From PALSA-894 sp049698215 (lineage in GTDB: Bacteria > Pseudomonadota > Alphaproteobacteria > Rhizobiales > Xanthobacteraceae): DNA of 64,000 nucleotides. Position numbers and translations under genes: made by a program. The notes beneath the pieces are model-generated. The model was given only the letters and a program-made list of their open reading frames with translations. It made no database searches and was not told where the DNA came from. Location of the stretch: NCBI GenBank assembly GCA_049698215.1, contig JBAVXH010000349.1, positions 1 to 64,000 of the forward strand, in the 5' to 3' direction. Positions 17,732-27,031 of this stretch are shown one piece after another. How positions within the stretch are numbered: the first letter of the stretch is position 1; the number at the start of each line of letters is the position of its first letter.

Positions 17732-19740
17732 CGCTTGTCGCCACGCTCAGCTGTGTAGCGGCCCTACTGAGCATCGCGTGCGGTGCGGTCGCTGCAAACC
17801 GATGGCGATTCGCCAGTTCAGTTGTCTACGGAGGGTGCCTGCTGGTGTCGGTCGTGGGCCTAAGCTGCGGGCTTACGGGACTTCTCGCTGGCGGGACATC
17901 AGCACCTGCTCTCAGGCTGCCGTTGGGACTTCCGTGGATCGGCGCGCATTTCCGGCTCGACGCGCTCTCGGCTTTCTTCCTGGCGGTGGTCAATCTTGGC
18001 ACGGCGGCTGCGAGCCTGTTTGCGCTCGGTTATGGCCGCCACGAGGAAGCGCCCGAACGGGTGTTGCCGTTCTACGCGGCATTCCTTGCCGGCATGAATC
18101 TCGTCGTCCTCGCCGACGACGCGTTCACGTTCCTCGTCTCATGGGAGTTCATGTCGCTTTCGTCCTGGGCGTTGGTGATGGCGCATCACCGCGAGCGCGA
18201 CAATGTCCATGCCGGCTACATCTATTTGGTTATGGCAAGCTTCGGCACCTTAGCCTTGCTGCTCGCATTCGGCCTGCTTGCCGGTCCTGATGGTGGCTAT
18301 GCCTTCGAAACGATGCGGGCCTCGCATCCCTCGGCCGGCTTGGCTGCGCTCGTCCTCGGCCTTGTGCTGTTCGGCGCCGGCTCGAAGGCCGGCATCGTGC
18401 CGCTGCATGTGTGGCTGCCGCTCGCGCATCCGGCGGCGCCGAGCCATGTCTCCGCACTGATGAGCGGCGTGATGACCAAGGTTGCGGTCTACGGCTCGAT
18501 CCGCGTTGTCTTTGATCTGCTCGGCACACCGTCGTGGTGGTGGGGCATGGCGGTGCTCATTCTCGGCGGCATCACGGCGGTGATGGGCGTGCTCTACGCA
18601 CTGATGCAGCACGATCTCAAGCGGCTGCTCGCTTATCATACGGTCGAAAACATCGGGATCATCTATATCGGCCTCGGTCTCGCGCTCGCTTTTCGGGCAA
18701 ACGATATGGCGTTGCCGGCAGCGCTCGCCGCGACGGCCGCATTGTTCCACGTCTTCAATCATTCCGTATTCAAGAGCCTGTTGTTTTTCGGTGCCGGCGC
18801 GGTGCTCAATGCTACGGGCGAGCGCGACATGGAGAAGCTCGGCGGGTTGATCCACCGGATGCCGCAGACCGCCTTTGTCTTCCTGATCGGTTGTGTGGCG
18901 ATTTCGGCCTTGCCACCGCTCAATGGCTTCGTCTCCGAGTGGCTCACCTTCCAGGCGATCCTGCTCAGCCCCGAGCTGCCGCAGTGGGGTCTGAAATTCA
19001 CCGTTCCGGCGGTCGGCGCGCTGCTCGCACTGTCGGCGGCGCTCGCAGCCGCGTGCTTCGTCAAGGCGTTTGGCGTGACGTTCCTAGGCCGCGCGCGCAC
19101 GCCGGTTGCAGCGCGTGCGCAAGAGACGGATCGTTTCTCACTTGCCGCGATGTTCGCGTTTGCAGCTCTATGTCTGCTCGCCGGGATTCTGCCTGGCTTC
19201 GTTATCGACGGGCTGGCGCCCGCCGTTCAGGGCATCGTCGGCGCCCGAATGCCTGTGCAGGCCTCTTCACCTTGGCTCTCGATCGTGCCGGTCATCGAAA
19301 GCCGCAGCTCCTACAACGGGCTGCTCGTGTTCGTGTTCGCTTTGCTCACGGCCTCGCTGGCAGCTTTCGTCATCCACCGCGTCGCCTCGAACGCCGTGCG
19401 GCGCACCCCGCCCTGGGACTGCGGCTATCCCGATCCGAGTCCGATGACACAATATTCCGCCGACAGCTTTGCCCAGCCAATCCGTCGCGTGTTCGGGACC
19501 GTGGTGTTCCGCGCGAGCGAACAGGTTGCGATGCCGCCGCCGGTTGACCCGCGTCCCGCCCGCCTCGTCGTCCATTTGCAGGACCTGATTTACGACTGGC
19601 TCTACGCGCCGGTCGCGCTCGGGGTGACGTTCACGGCTGAACGGCTCAATACTCTCCAGTTCCTCACCATCCGGCAGTACCTCAGCCTCGTCTTCTTCGC
19701 GCTGGTCTCGCTGCTCACGGTGCTTGCCGTATGGCCGTGA
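17728..19740 (+). CDS. hyfB: HyfB-like proton-translocating subunit
   Basis: This 670-residue polytopic protein belongs to the Mrp/NuoL antiporter-like family in its HyfB/HycC branch. Family blocks include FLVSWEFMSLSSWALV, GAGSKAGIVPLHVWLP and LLAYHTVENIGIIYIG. The lysine and glutamate residues in those helices form the proton path of related complexes. A C-terminal extension of more than 100 residues carries WDCGYPDPSPMTQYS. It overlaps the XRE stop by 4 bases and hyfC by 10. It is the first structural subunit of the membrane arm. Confidence 0.9.
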   Translation: MTLVATLSCVAALLSIACGAVAANRWRFASSVVYGGCLLVSVVGLSCGLTGLLAGGTSAPALRLPLGLPWIGAHFRLDALSAFFLAVVNLGTAAASLFALGYGRHEEAPERVLPFYAAFLAGMNLVVLADDAFTFLVSWEFMSLSSWALVMAHHRERDNVHAGYIYLVMASFGTLALLLAFGLLAGPDGGYAFETMRASHPSAGLAALVLGLVLFGAGSKAGIVPLHVWLPLAHPAAPSHVSALMSGVMTKVAVYGSIRVVFDLLGTPSWWWGMAVLILGGITAVMGVLYALMQHDLKRLLAYHTVENIGIIYIGLGLALAFRANDMALPAALAATAALFHVFNHSVFKSLLFFGAGAVLNATGERDMEKLGGLIHRMPQTAFVFLIGCVAISALPPLNGFVSEWLTFQAILLSPELPQWGLKFTVPAVGALLALSAALAAACFVKAFGVTFLGRARTPVAARAQETDRFSLAAMFAFAALCLLAGILPGFVIDGLAPAVQGIVGARMPVQASSPWLSIVPVIESRSSYNGLLVFVFALLTASLAAFVIHRVASNAVRRTPPWDCGYPDPSPMTQYSADSFAQPIRRVFGTVVFRASEQVAMPPPVDPRPARLVVHLQDLIYDWLYAPVALGVTFTAERLNTLQFLTIRQYLSLVFFALVSLLTVLAVWP

Positions 19741-20687
19741 TCCTTGATCTCGCCGTGCAGGGCGCGCAGATGCTGCTGGTGCTGCTACTGGCGCCGCTGC
19801 TCACCGGCCTCACCCGCAAGGTGAGGGCGCACATCTTGAGCCGGCGCGGTCCGCCGCTGCTCCAACCCTACCGCGATCTCATTCGATTGCTGCGCAAGGA
19901 TGCGGTGCTGGCCGAGAACGCCTCGTGGCTGTTCCGCGTGATCCCCTACATCGTGTTTGCCGCGACCTGGGTCGCGGCTGCGCTCATTCCCACCTTCGCA
20001 ACCGGCCTCATTTTCTCCTGGTCGGCCGACATGATCGCCATCATCGCGTTCCTGGCGACCGCGCGCTTCTTCCTCGCGCTCGCAGGCCTCGATGTCGGCA
20101 CCAGCTTCGGCGGCATCGGATCGAGCCGCGAGGTGATGATCGCCTCGCTCGCCGAGCCCGCGATGCTGATGACTGTGTTCACGCTCGCGCTCATTGCGGG
20201 CTCGACGCAGCTCTCGACAGTCGTGGCCTACATGGCAGGCAGTGAGGTCGGCCTGCGCGTCTCGCTCGGTCTCGCGCTGATCGCGCTGATCATGGTGGCG
20301 ATCGCCGAGAATGCGCGCATCCCGGTCGATAATCCCGCGACGCACCTCGAACTTACCATGGTGCACGAGGCCATGGTGCTGGAATATTCCGCGCGGCATC
20401 TCGCCCTGATCGAGCTCGCGGCATCGCTCAAGCTACTTCTCTACATCTCGCTGATCGCCTGCGTGTTCGCCCCTTGGAGCCTCGCGCCCGCGGGCGCTGG
20501 GCCTGCCGCCTACGCGGTCGGCTTCGGCGTCTACCTCGTCAAGCTCGCGGTCGGCGGGTTTCTGCTCGCGGCGTTCGAAACCTCGATCGCCAAGATGCGC
20601 GTGTTCCGCGTGCCGCAATTCCTCGGAGCAGCGCTGATGCTTGGCCTGCTCGCGACGCTGCTGCGCTTCGTGTCGGGAGGCCTTTAG
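19731..20687 (+). CDS. hyfC: HyfC-like membrane subunit (NuoH family)
   Basis: The 318-residue protein belongs to the NuoH/HycD/HyfC family that anchors the soluble arm to the proton-pumping arm. Typical blocks are RRGPPLLQPYRDLIRLLRKD near the N-terminus, ENARIPVDNPATHLELTMVHEAM, and FETSIAKMRVFRVPQFLG near the C-terminus. The acidic residues in the second block line the junction channel in complex I. It overlaps hyfB by 10 bases. Its TAG shares its last base with the GTG start of hyfE. Confidence 0.9.
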   Translation: MAVILDLAVQGAQMLLVLLLAPLLTGLTRKVRAHILSRRGPPLLQPYRDLIRLLRKDAVLAENASWLFRVIPYIVFAATWVAAALIPTFATGLIFSWSADMIAIIAFLATARFFLALAGLDVGTSFGGIGSSREVMIASLAEPAMLMTVFTLALIAGSTQLSTVVAYMAGSEVGLRVSLGLALIALIMVAIAENARIPVDNPATHLELTMVHEAMVLEYSARHLALIELAASLKLLLYISLIACVFAPWSLAPAGAGPAAYAVGFGVYLVKLAVGGFLLAAFETSIAKMRVFRVPQFLGAALMLGLLATLLRFVSGGL

Positions 20688-21349
20688 TGCGCGGCCTTGC
20701 CTTCGACGTCTCGCATTTGCTCGCCGGCTCGCTCGTCCTGGTGAGCTTCATGATGCTCTATCAGGACCGGCTCTACGCGCTGCTCAACATCTTCGCGCTC
20801 CATGCTTTTGTCCTTGCACTTTCGGTAGCCTGGCAGGCATTCATCCAGGACGCCCCGCACCTCTATCTCACCTCACTGATTGCGCTGGTATTCAAGGCGA
20901 TCATCATTCCAGTGGCGCTGCATCGGATCATCGTGCGGCTCGGCATTCATCGCGAAATCGAGACTGTCGTCGGCGTCGGCATCACCATGCTGGGCGGCAT
21001 GGGTCTGGTGGCGCTCTCTATCATGATCATGCTGCGCGTGACGCCGGATGCCGATCCGCTCGCGCGCGAGGATCTGGCGTTCGCGCTCGCAGTTGTCCTG
21101 CTCGGGCTCCTGTTGATGGTGACCCGGCGCAACGCGGTCAGTCAGGTCGTCGGCTTCATGTCGCTGGAGAACGGCCTCGTGCTGGCGGCGACCGGTGCCA
21201 AGGGCATGCCGCTTGTTGTCGAGATCAGTATCGCGTTTTCCATCCTGATCGCATTCATCGTGATCGGCATCTTTCTGTTCCGCATCCGCGAGCGCTTCGA
21301 CACGGTCGATATGCAGGCGCTCGACCGATTTCGCGGAGAGCGCCGATGA
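20687..21349 (+). CDS. hyfE: HyfE-like membrane subunit (NuoK-like)
   Basis: The product is 220 residues from the GTG at 20687, which overlaps the hyfC stop by one base and follows GGGAGG by about 7 bases. It has six or so hydrophobic helices and the block VVGFMSLENGLVLAA, which resembles the NuoK-related C-terminal part of HyfE. Length matches E. coli HyfE. It ends in an ATGA overlap with hyfF. Confidence 0.88.
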   Translation: MRGLAFDVSHLLAGSLVLVSFMMLYQDRLYALLNIFALHAFVLALSVAWQAFIQDAPHLYLTSLIALVFKAIIIPVALHRIIVRLGIHREIETVVGVGITMLGGMGLVALSIMIMLRVTPDADPLAREDLAFALAVVLLGLLLMVTRRNAVSQVVGFMSLENGLVLAATGAKGMPLVVEISIAFSILIAFIVIGIFLFRIRERFDTVDMQALDRFRGERR

Positions 21350-22794
21350 TGCCCTTCGGCCTCGACGCCGTTGCAGCGGTATTGGTGATACCCGCGGTCG
21401 CGGCGGCGCTCCTTGCGCTGCTGCCCGGTTACCGCCTTACCGCCCGCCTCAACGTATTTGCCGCGTCTTTAAGCTTCCTCGCGGCGCTATCCTTGTTCTT
21501 CGAACGCCCCCCCAGCGGGCGCTATCTGCTGGTCGATGACCTCAACAATGTCTTCATCGTGCTGACGACATTCATCGGCTTCACCACCAGCGTATTCTCG
21601 GCGAGCTATATCGGTCACGAGCTGGAAACCGGCCGCCTGACCCCGGCCAATCTGCGCTTCTATCACGCGATGTATCAGACCCTGATGTTCGCGATGAATC
21701 TTGCGCTCGTCGCCAACAATATCGGACTGATGTGGGTCGCGATCGAGCTTGCGACGCTCACCACCGTGCTGATGGTCGGCATCTACCGCACCCACGAGGC
21801 GCTGGAGGCCGCGTGGAAGTACTTCATCCTCGGCAGCGTCGGCATTGCACTGGCGCTGTTCGGCACCATTCTCGTCTACATGGCGGCGCGCCCCGTGATC
21901 GGCGAAGGGCTCGACGCCATGATCTGGACCGTGCTGATCGAGCGGGCGAGCGGCTTCGATCCGGCGCTGCTCAACGTCGCCTTCGTGTTTCTGCTGCTCG
22001 GCTACGGCACCAAGGTCGGCCTCGCGCCGTTGCATGCCTGGCTGCCGGATGCCCACGCCGAAGGCCCGACACCGATCTCGGCCGTGCTGTCCGGGCTGCT
22101 GCTCAATGTCGCGCTCTACGCGCTCTTGCGCTTCAAGCTGCTGCTTGCCGCCAACCCGAATGCGCTCGCGCCCGGCCCGCTGATGGTCATCATCGGGCTC
22201 GTATCGCTGATCTTCGCGGCGTTCATGCTGTACCGGCGGCGCGACATCAAACGCATGTTCGCCTACTCCTCGATCGAGCACATGGGCATCGTTACCTTCG
22301 CGTTCGGCATCGGCGGGCCGCTCGCGAACTTTGCCGGTCTGCTGCACATGACCATGCACTCGCTCACCAAGTCGGCGATCTTTTTTGCCGTCGGACACAT
22401 TTCGCAGGTGAAGGGCACGCAGAAGATTGCCGACATGGGCGGGCTGACCGAGACTCACCCGGTGCTCGGCTGGGGGCTCGTGCTCGGCGTCGTGGCGATC
22501 GCCGGTATGCCGCCGCTCGGAATCTTCATGAGCGAGTTTCTGATCGTGTCATCGACCTTTGCGCGCGAACCGTGGCTCGCCGTGCCGTTGGTATTCGGCT
22601 TGCTGGTCGGCTTCGGCGCGCTGATCCTGCGGCTCAATCAGGTTGCTTTCGGCGAGCCGCGCGGTCCGAGCGCACCGGCCGAAGCCTCATACGTGCCGAT
22701 GTACGCGCACCTCGCGCTCGTGTTCATGGCCGGCATCTATCTGCCGCCCCCGCTGGTCGCCTGGTTCCAGAACGTCGCCAAGGTTCTAGGGTAG
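21346..22794 (+). CDS. hyfF: HyfF-like proton-translocating subunit
   Basis: The 482-residue protein is a second NuoL/M/N-type antiporter subunit. It shows IGLMWVAIELATLTTVLMVG, GYGTKVGLAPLHAWLPDAHA and FAYSSIEHMGIVTFAFG, the helices that carry the conserved Glu, Lys and His of this family. The start ATG at 21346 shares ATGA with hyfE. A second ATG follows immediately. The stop is 3 bases before hyfG. With HyfB the complex has two candidate pumping subunits. Confidence 0.9.
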   Translation: MMPFGLDAVAAVLVIPAVAAALLALLPGYRLTARLNVFAASLSFLAALSLFFERPPSGRYLLVDDLNNVFIVLTTFIGFTTSVFSASYIGHELETGRLTPANLRFYHAMYQTLMFAMNLALVANNIGLMWVAIELATLTTVLMVGIYRTHEALEAAWKYFILGSVGIALALFGTILVYMAARPVIGEGLDAMIWTVLIERASGFDPALLNVAFVFLLLGYGTKVGLAPLHAWLPDAHAEGPTPISAVLSGLLLNVALYALLRFKLLLAANPNALAPGPLMVIIGLVSLIFAAFMLYRRRDIKRMFAYSSIEHMGIVTFAFGIGGPLANFAGLLHMTMHSLTKSAIFFAVGHISQVKGTQKIADMGGLTETHPVLGWGLVLGVVAIAGMPPLGIFMSEFLIVSSTFAREPWLAVPLVFGLLVGFGALILRLNQVAFGEPRGPSAPAEASYVPMYAHLALVFMAGIYLPPPLVAWFQNVAKVLG

Positions 22795-22797
22795 CGC

Positions 22798-24309
22798 ATG
22801 AGTCTCATCGACACGATTCCACATCTGAGAAAGACCGACGCCCATCGTCCGTGGCCGCGCGTGATCGTGGATGAAGCCGCGTGGAGCGGCGTCGCGCGCG
22901 ATCTTGCCGCCGGCCGCTGGACCTTGCTGACTCTCTGGGCAGAGCAGGGCGTCGTGCACATGGGGCTATTCGACGAGAAGACGGGCGACGGCGCGGTCGT
23001 GTCGTATGAGTGCCATCATGAGCGTTTTCCCTCCGTCGGCGCGGTCCACCCGCCGGCGATCCGGCTCGAACGCGCCATCCGCGATCTCTACGGACTTGAG
23101 CCGCGAGGGCTTTGGGATTTGCGCCCGTGGCTCGATTTTGGCGCGTGGGACGTGATGCAGCCCCTTGGGCCTAACCCGGAGGAGGCTCCCTGGACCGCCC
23201 CATTCGTCTTCTTGCCGGTGGAAGGCGAGAACCTGCATCAGATTCCGGTCGGGCCGGTGCATGCCGGCATCATCGAGCCCGGCCATTTCCGCTTCACCGC
23301 CAATGGTGAAACGGTCGTTCGGCTGGAGCAGCGCCTCGGCTATGTTCACAAGGGTATCGAGGGACTGATGTCCGGCGCAACGCTTGAGCGCGGCGCAAGG
23401 CTTGCGGGCCGCGCGTCGGGCGATTCAACCGTCGCCTATGCGCTCGCCTTCGCCCGCGCCGCCGAGGCTGCGCTCGGGATCGAGGTTCCGCCACGCGCGG
23501 TCCATCTGCGCGCGCTCATGGCCGAGCTGGAGCGCATCGCCAACCATTTCGGCGATTTCGGCGCGATCTGCAACGACGCGTCTTTCTCCATCATGCACGC
23601 GCAGTGCGGCATTCTGCGTGAGTTGATCTTGCGCGCCGCGCACGCCTGCTTCGGCCACCGGCTGATGATGGACAGGATCGTGCCCGGTGGAGTCGCGGCC
23701 GATTTGACCACGGATGGCGTGACGCGACTACGCGAACTGATCGCTGAAATCAGGCGACCCTTCCCCGAACTGATCGAGGTCTACGACAACACTGCCTCGC
23801 TGCAGGATCGGACCGTGACCACCGGCATCCTCAAGCCCGAGCTGGCGCGGCAATTCGGCGCTGGAGGCTATGTCGGCCGCGCCTCCGGCCGCGCCATCGA
23901 TGTCCGTCGCACGCCGGGCTATCCGCCGTACAATGCGCTGCTATTCGACGTGCCGGTGTTCCAGGAGGGTGATGTCAACGCCCGCGTCTGGGTGCGCATA
24001 TGCGAAATAGAGCAGAGTCTCGGCTTGATCGAGCAGATCTTGCAGAACCTGCCCGAAGGGCTGACCAGCACCGAGCTTCCGAATGCGAGCGAAGTCCGCG
24101 AGGGCCTGGCCCTGGTGGAAGGCTTCCGCGGCGACGTGTTCGTCTGGCTGCGCATCGGCGCCGACGGAAACATCGCGCGCTGCCATCTGCGCGACCCGTC
24201 CTGGTTTCAATGGCCGCTATTGGAAGTCGCGGTCGAAGGTAACATCGTCGCCGACTTCCCTCTATGCAACAAGTCGTTCAACTGCTCCTATTCGGGCCAT
24301 GACGTCTAG
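22798..24309 (+). CDS. hyfG: HyfG/NuoCD-like large subunit lacking the Ni-Fe ligands
   Basis: The 503-residue protein fuses a NuoC-like N-terminal domain (about 1-140) to a NuoD/hydrogenase-large-subunit-like domain. In active group 4 hydrogenases two CxxC pairs hold the Ni-Fe centre. Here the first aligns to RLAGRASGDS at 201-210, with alanine at 203 and 206 in place of both cysteines. The second aligns to the C-terminal SFNCSYSGHDV, with Ser497 and Gly500 in place of the two cysteines. No C-terminal processing tail follows. The protein is therefore not expected to be a hydrogenase. It fits the energy-converting hydrogenase-related (Ehr) complexes. Confidence 0.88.
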   Translation: MSLIDTIPHLRKTDAHRPWPRVIVDEAAWSGVARDLAAGRWTLLTLWAEQGVVHMGLFDEKTGDGAVVSYECHHERFPSVGAVHPPAIRLERAIRDLYGLEPRGLWDLRPWLDFGAWDVMQPLGPNPEEAPWTAPFVFLPVEGENLHQIPVGPVHAGIIEPGHFRFTANGETVVRLEQRLGYVHKGIEGLMSGATLERGARLAGRASGDSTVAYALAFARAAEAALGIEVPPRAVHLRALMAELERIANHFGDFGAICNDASFSIMHAQCGILRELILRAAHACFGHRLMMDRIVPGGVAADLTTDGVTRLRELIAEIRRPFPELIEVYDNTASLQDRTVTTGILKPELARQFGAGGYVGRASGRAIDVRRTPGYPPYNALLFDVPVFQEGDVNARVWVRICEIEQSLGLIEQILQNLPEGLTSTELPNASEVREGLALVEGFRGDVFVWLRIGADGNIARCHLRDPSWFQWPLLEVAVEGNIVADFPLCNKSFNCSYSGHDV

Positions 24310-24317
24310 GTTTCTTC

Positions 24318-24824
24318 ATGCGCAAGCTCGTCATTGAGAAACTGCTGCAACGTCCGGTGACGGAGGCGGCGCCTGCCGTCGAGGATGCGGCGCTGGCCGA
24401 GCTCGCCGGCAGCGTCGACCGGGCCGCCAAGCGCCGGCTCGGCCGCTCACTCTCCATCCGCGAAGTCGATGCCGGCTCCTGCAACGGCTGCGAGCTTGAA
24501 ATCCACGCGTTGCAGAACGCCTTCTACGATCTGGAGCGGTTTGGCCTGCGCTTCGTTGCCTCGCCGCGCCATGCCGACGTGCTGCTCGTCACCGGACCGG
24601 TCACCAAGAACATGCGCGAGGCGCTGGAGCGCACCTACAACGCGACGCCCGATCCGAAATGGGTCGTTGCAGTGGGCGATTGCGCAGCCGACGGCGGCAT
24701 ATTTGCAGGCAGCTACGCGATCGTGGGGGGTATTTCGAAAGTGGTGCCGGTAGACCTGCACATTCGAGGTTGCCCGCCGTCTCCGACTGAGATTTTGAAG
24801 GGCTTGATCGCGCTGCTCGGATAG
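24318..24824 (+). CDS. hyfI: HyfI-like iron-sulfur small subunit (NuoB family)
   Basis: This 168-residue protein keeps the four ligands of a proximal 4Fe-4S cluster: C55 and C58 (CNGCE), C122 (GDCA) and C152 (GCPP). It should sit against HyfG at the membrane surface as NuoB does in complex I. It starts 8 bases after hyfG and ends the operon. A polyferredoxin of the HyfA/HyfH type, hyfD and maturation genes hypA-F are all absent nearby. How electrons reach or leave the cluster is therefore unclear. Confidence 0.9.
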   Translation: MRKLVIEKLLQRPVTEAAPAVEDAALAELAGSVDRAAKRRLGRSLSIREVDAGSCNGCELEIHALQNAFYDLERFGLRFVASPRHADVLLVTGPVTKNMREALERTYNATPDPKWVVAVGDCAADGGIFAGSYAIVGGISKVVPVDLHIRGCPPSPTEILKGLIALLG

Positions 24825-25454
24825 TGAACCACCAGCTGTCCAAACCTTTTCAGAGTATCTTTTCGATGCTTCGATTTATGGAAGCCGGACTTGTTGCTGG
24901 TACCCGCCAGCTCATAGCCGTCAGTCTAATCACATCGGTAGCTTTTCTCGTGGCTGCGGAGAAGATCGTGTTTGAAGCCCCATCCGGGTTCCTCAGTGAG
25001 CCCAGATTTTTTCCCTCTGGCTCTGTTCTTCTAGACTAGCTTGGGCGTACCTACTGACCGCTGTTGGTTTGGCATGTACTCAAGATCGCGCTCTTATCCT
25101 CACTGCTGAACGTATTCGTCATGCGACGCGCTTGCTTGGTTGGGGGGCGTGGACCTAAAGCGCTGGCCAGTCAGCTAACCATCGCTGCCATACTTTTTGC
25201 CTCCTTGGCGTTGCGTCCGCCGCCCCATTTACTGATCGATATGTGTCACTACGCCGGATACCTTGCTGCCGCTCCGGTAGTCTGGGCAGGCATAATGACA
25301 ACGGCCGTAGCTTTCTTCGGCGCAAGCGCCCATGCAGCCATACGATCTGTCTGAGATGCAGGATCTCTAAAGAAAAATGCCTAACGACTTAGGCACTGGT
25401 CTCAGCTTTCATTGCCCTCGCCCGAGTTTTCTCCGAACACACCATAACGGATCA
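24825..25454. other. Stretch with no securely supported gene
   Basis: Two frames on the + strand (24824-25039 and 25064-25354) translate to hydrophobic peptides of 71 and 96 residues. Neither has a convincing ribosome binding site, and the second would need a TTG start. The GC content is lower than in the flanking operons. A - strand terminator occupies 25369-25395. Confidence 0.45.
25369..25395 (-). terminator. Rho-independent terminator of the ABC/oxidoreductase operon
   Basis: On the - strand a perfect 7-bp stem (TGCCTAA and TTAGGCA, loop of 4) at 25378-25395 is followed directly by TTTTTCTTT. It lies about 60 bases beyond the stop of the FAD oxidoreductase gene, as expected for an intrinsic terminator. 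Confidence 0.75.
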
Positions 25455-27029
25455 TTATGCGGAGACTTTCTTAGTCGATATCCCTAGATCGCTGCGGATT
25501 ACATGTGCGGCATTGTAGCCGGGCAGCCCAGTGATGTTGCCGCCCGGATGACTGCTCGACCCGCAAAGATAGAGTCCGGGAATGTGCGTGCGGTACGCGC
25601 CGGCGCCGCGGAACGGACGGCGATAACCGACCTGATCGTTGGTGAACGCGCCGACCAGCAAGTCGCCCTCACGCATGTTCGGCAGTTCGCGCTCGACATC
25701 GTGTGGCGAGCGCGTGAACTGCCCCATCACCGCATCAGAGAGGTTCGGCGCATGCTGCCGCCAGAGCGCAAGCATCGCGCGGCCGTGCTCGTCTTTGGCT
25801 GCATCCCAGTTCGCGGCATCGCCGTGAAGCCGGTAGGGCAGCTTCTCCCACATAAACGCTGTGTGGCGGCCGGCCGGCGCCTGGCTCGGGTCGAACAGTG
25901 TCGGACACGCGCCCCACATCACGGTCGGCGGGATCGTGCCGGCTTCGTGATGTCGCACGATGTCGAGGAACTGATCGACGTGATCGAGCCCCATGATCAC
26001 CATAAAGGCGCGCGCAAGCTCGGGGCGTTGTGTGCTTGCCGCATAGCGCGGCGGCTCACGCAGATTGAGATGCAGCGCAAACAACGGCGCGAGCAGGTTG
26101 TACTGGAAGCGTTCGACCTGCTCGCGCATCGCGCGCGGCACGAGTGCCTCATCGAGCAGATCGACGAACGTTTGCGTGGGGTTGAGCGACGACGCCACGA
26201 GGTGCCGCGCGCGGATCAGCTCCCCTTCAGTCTCGACACCGACGGCACGGCCGTTCTCGACCACGATGCGCGCCGGCTCGGTCATCAGCAATATCTCACC
26301 GCCGCTCTCCCGCACCGCGGCTTCGAGAGCCCGTGCAAGCGCGACAGAGCCGCCGCGCGACATCTGTGCCTTGGCGGGGCTCGCGAGCAGCGCCGCGATG
26401 TGATGGCCGAAGCCTTTGACGCGCAGGTCGACCTCGCGCAGCCCGTTGAAAAACAGGAGTCCCGCCTTCACGGTCGGATGCTCGAACTCCTGGTGCACGA
26501 ATTCGAGCGGTGACAGCCCGCTCACCTCGAGCAGGCGGCGCCCGGCTGCGCTCTTCTCCAGCGCGGCGCGGCGCTCTTCCGGCGGCATCGGTACGGAGCG
26601 GCTCTCAGGGATCAGAATGTCGCGCAGGATCGGGACGAACTCGTGCTGCCAGCGGCGCAGCGCCTCGGCATCGCGCCGGCTAAACTCTCCGAACGACGCG
26701 ACGGTCCGATCGATGTCGGTCCACCACTCGAGCGCGCCGCCGTCGCGTATCAGCAGCGCGACGTTGAGCTCGGGTTCGATGTAGCGCGCGCCATGCCGTT
26801 CGAGCTCAAGGTCCGCGTACCACGGCATCGCGGTGATGGCGCGCTGAAAGAACGCGTGCGTGTTGTGCAGGAAACCTGGATGGCGCGGATCTTCCATAGT
26901 CGAGAGCCCGCCGCCCGCGACGTGGCGGCGCTCGATGCACAGTGTCTTCAGCCCGGCCTTGCCCAGATAGGCCTGCAGGATGAGGCCGTTGTGACCAGCG
27001 CCGATGATGATCCCATCGTAATCCGGCAT
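25455..27029 (-). CDS. FAD-dependent oxidoreductase of the phytoene-desaturase/amine-oxidase type
   Basis: The 524-residue flavoprotein starts at the ATG at 27029, 2 bases past the ATPase stop. The dinucleotide-binding GAGHNG is at 10-15, with ERRHVAGGGLST a little later as the second FAD-binding element. Near the C-terminus, GLYLCGSSSHPGGNITGLPGYNAA is the FAD-closing block common to phytoene-desaturase-like proteins. In that family FAD-linked desaturation or isomerisation of hydrophobic or cyclic substrates is usual. Here it is the last gene of an import operon with a DHDPS-family lyase, so it probably oxidises the imported compound or a derivative. No specific substrate can be named. Confidence 0.8.
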   Translation of the reverse strand: MPDYDGIIIGAGHNGLILQAYLGKAGLKTLCIERRHVAGGGLSTMEDPRHPGFLHNTHAFFQRAITAMPWYADLELERHGARYIEPELNVALLIRDGGALEWWTDIDRTVASFGEFSRRDAEALRRWQHEFVPILRDILIPESRSVPMPPEERRAALEKSAAGRRLLEVSGLSPLEFVHQEFEHPTVKAGLLFFNGLREVDLRVKGFGHHIAALLASPAKAQMSRGGSVALARALEAAVRESGGEILLMTEPARIVVENGRAVGVETEGELIRARHLVASSLNPTQTFVDLLDEALVPRAMREQVERFQYNLLAPLFALHLNLREPPRYAASTQRPELARAFMVIMGLDHVDQFLDIVRHHEAGTIPPTVMWGACPTLFDPSQAPAGRHTAFMWEKLPYRLHGDAANWDAAKDEHGRAMLALWRQHAPNLSDAVMGQFTRSPHDVERELPNMREGDLLVGAFTNDQVGYRRPFRGAGAYRTHIPGLYLCGSSSHPGGNITGLPGYNAAHVIRSDLGISTKKVSA

Positions 27030-27031
27030 CG

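Noticed and set aside
21487..22458. 323-codon open frame on the - strand opposite hyfF
   Set aside because: Its His/Arg/Glu/Gln-rich composition reflects the complement of a membrane-protein gene; there is no ribosome binding site or family match.
22798..24309. Reading the Hyf-like operon as a true hydrogenase 4
   Set aside because: Both CxxC pairs that hold the Ni-Fe centre are replaced and no maturation genes are nearby.
24824..25354. Two short hydrophobic frames after hyfI as additional Hyf subunits
   Set aside because: No good ribosome binding sites or ATG for the second, a change in base composition, and no resemblance to Hyf or Nuo subunits.
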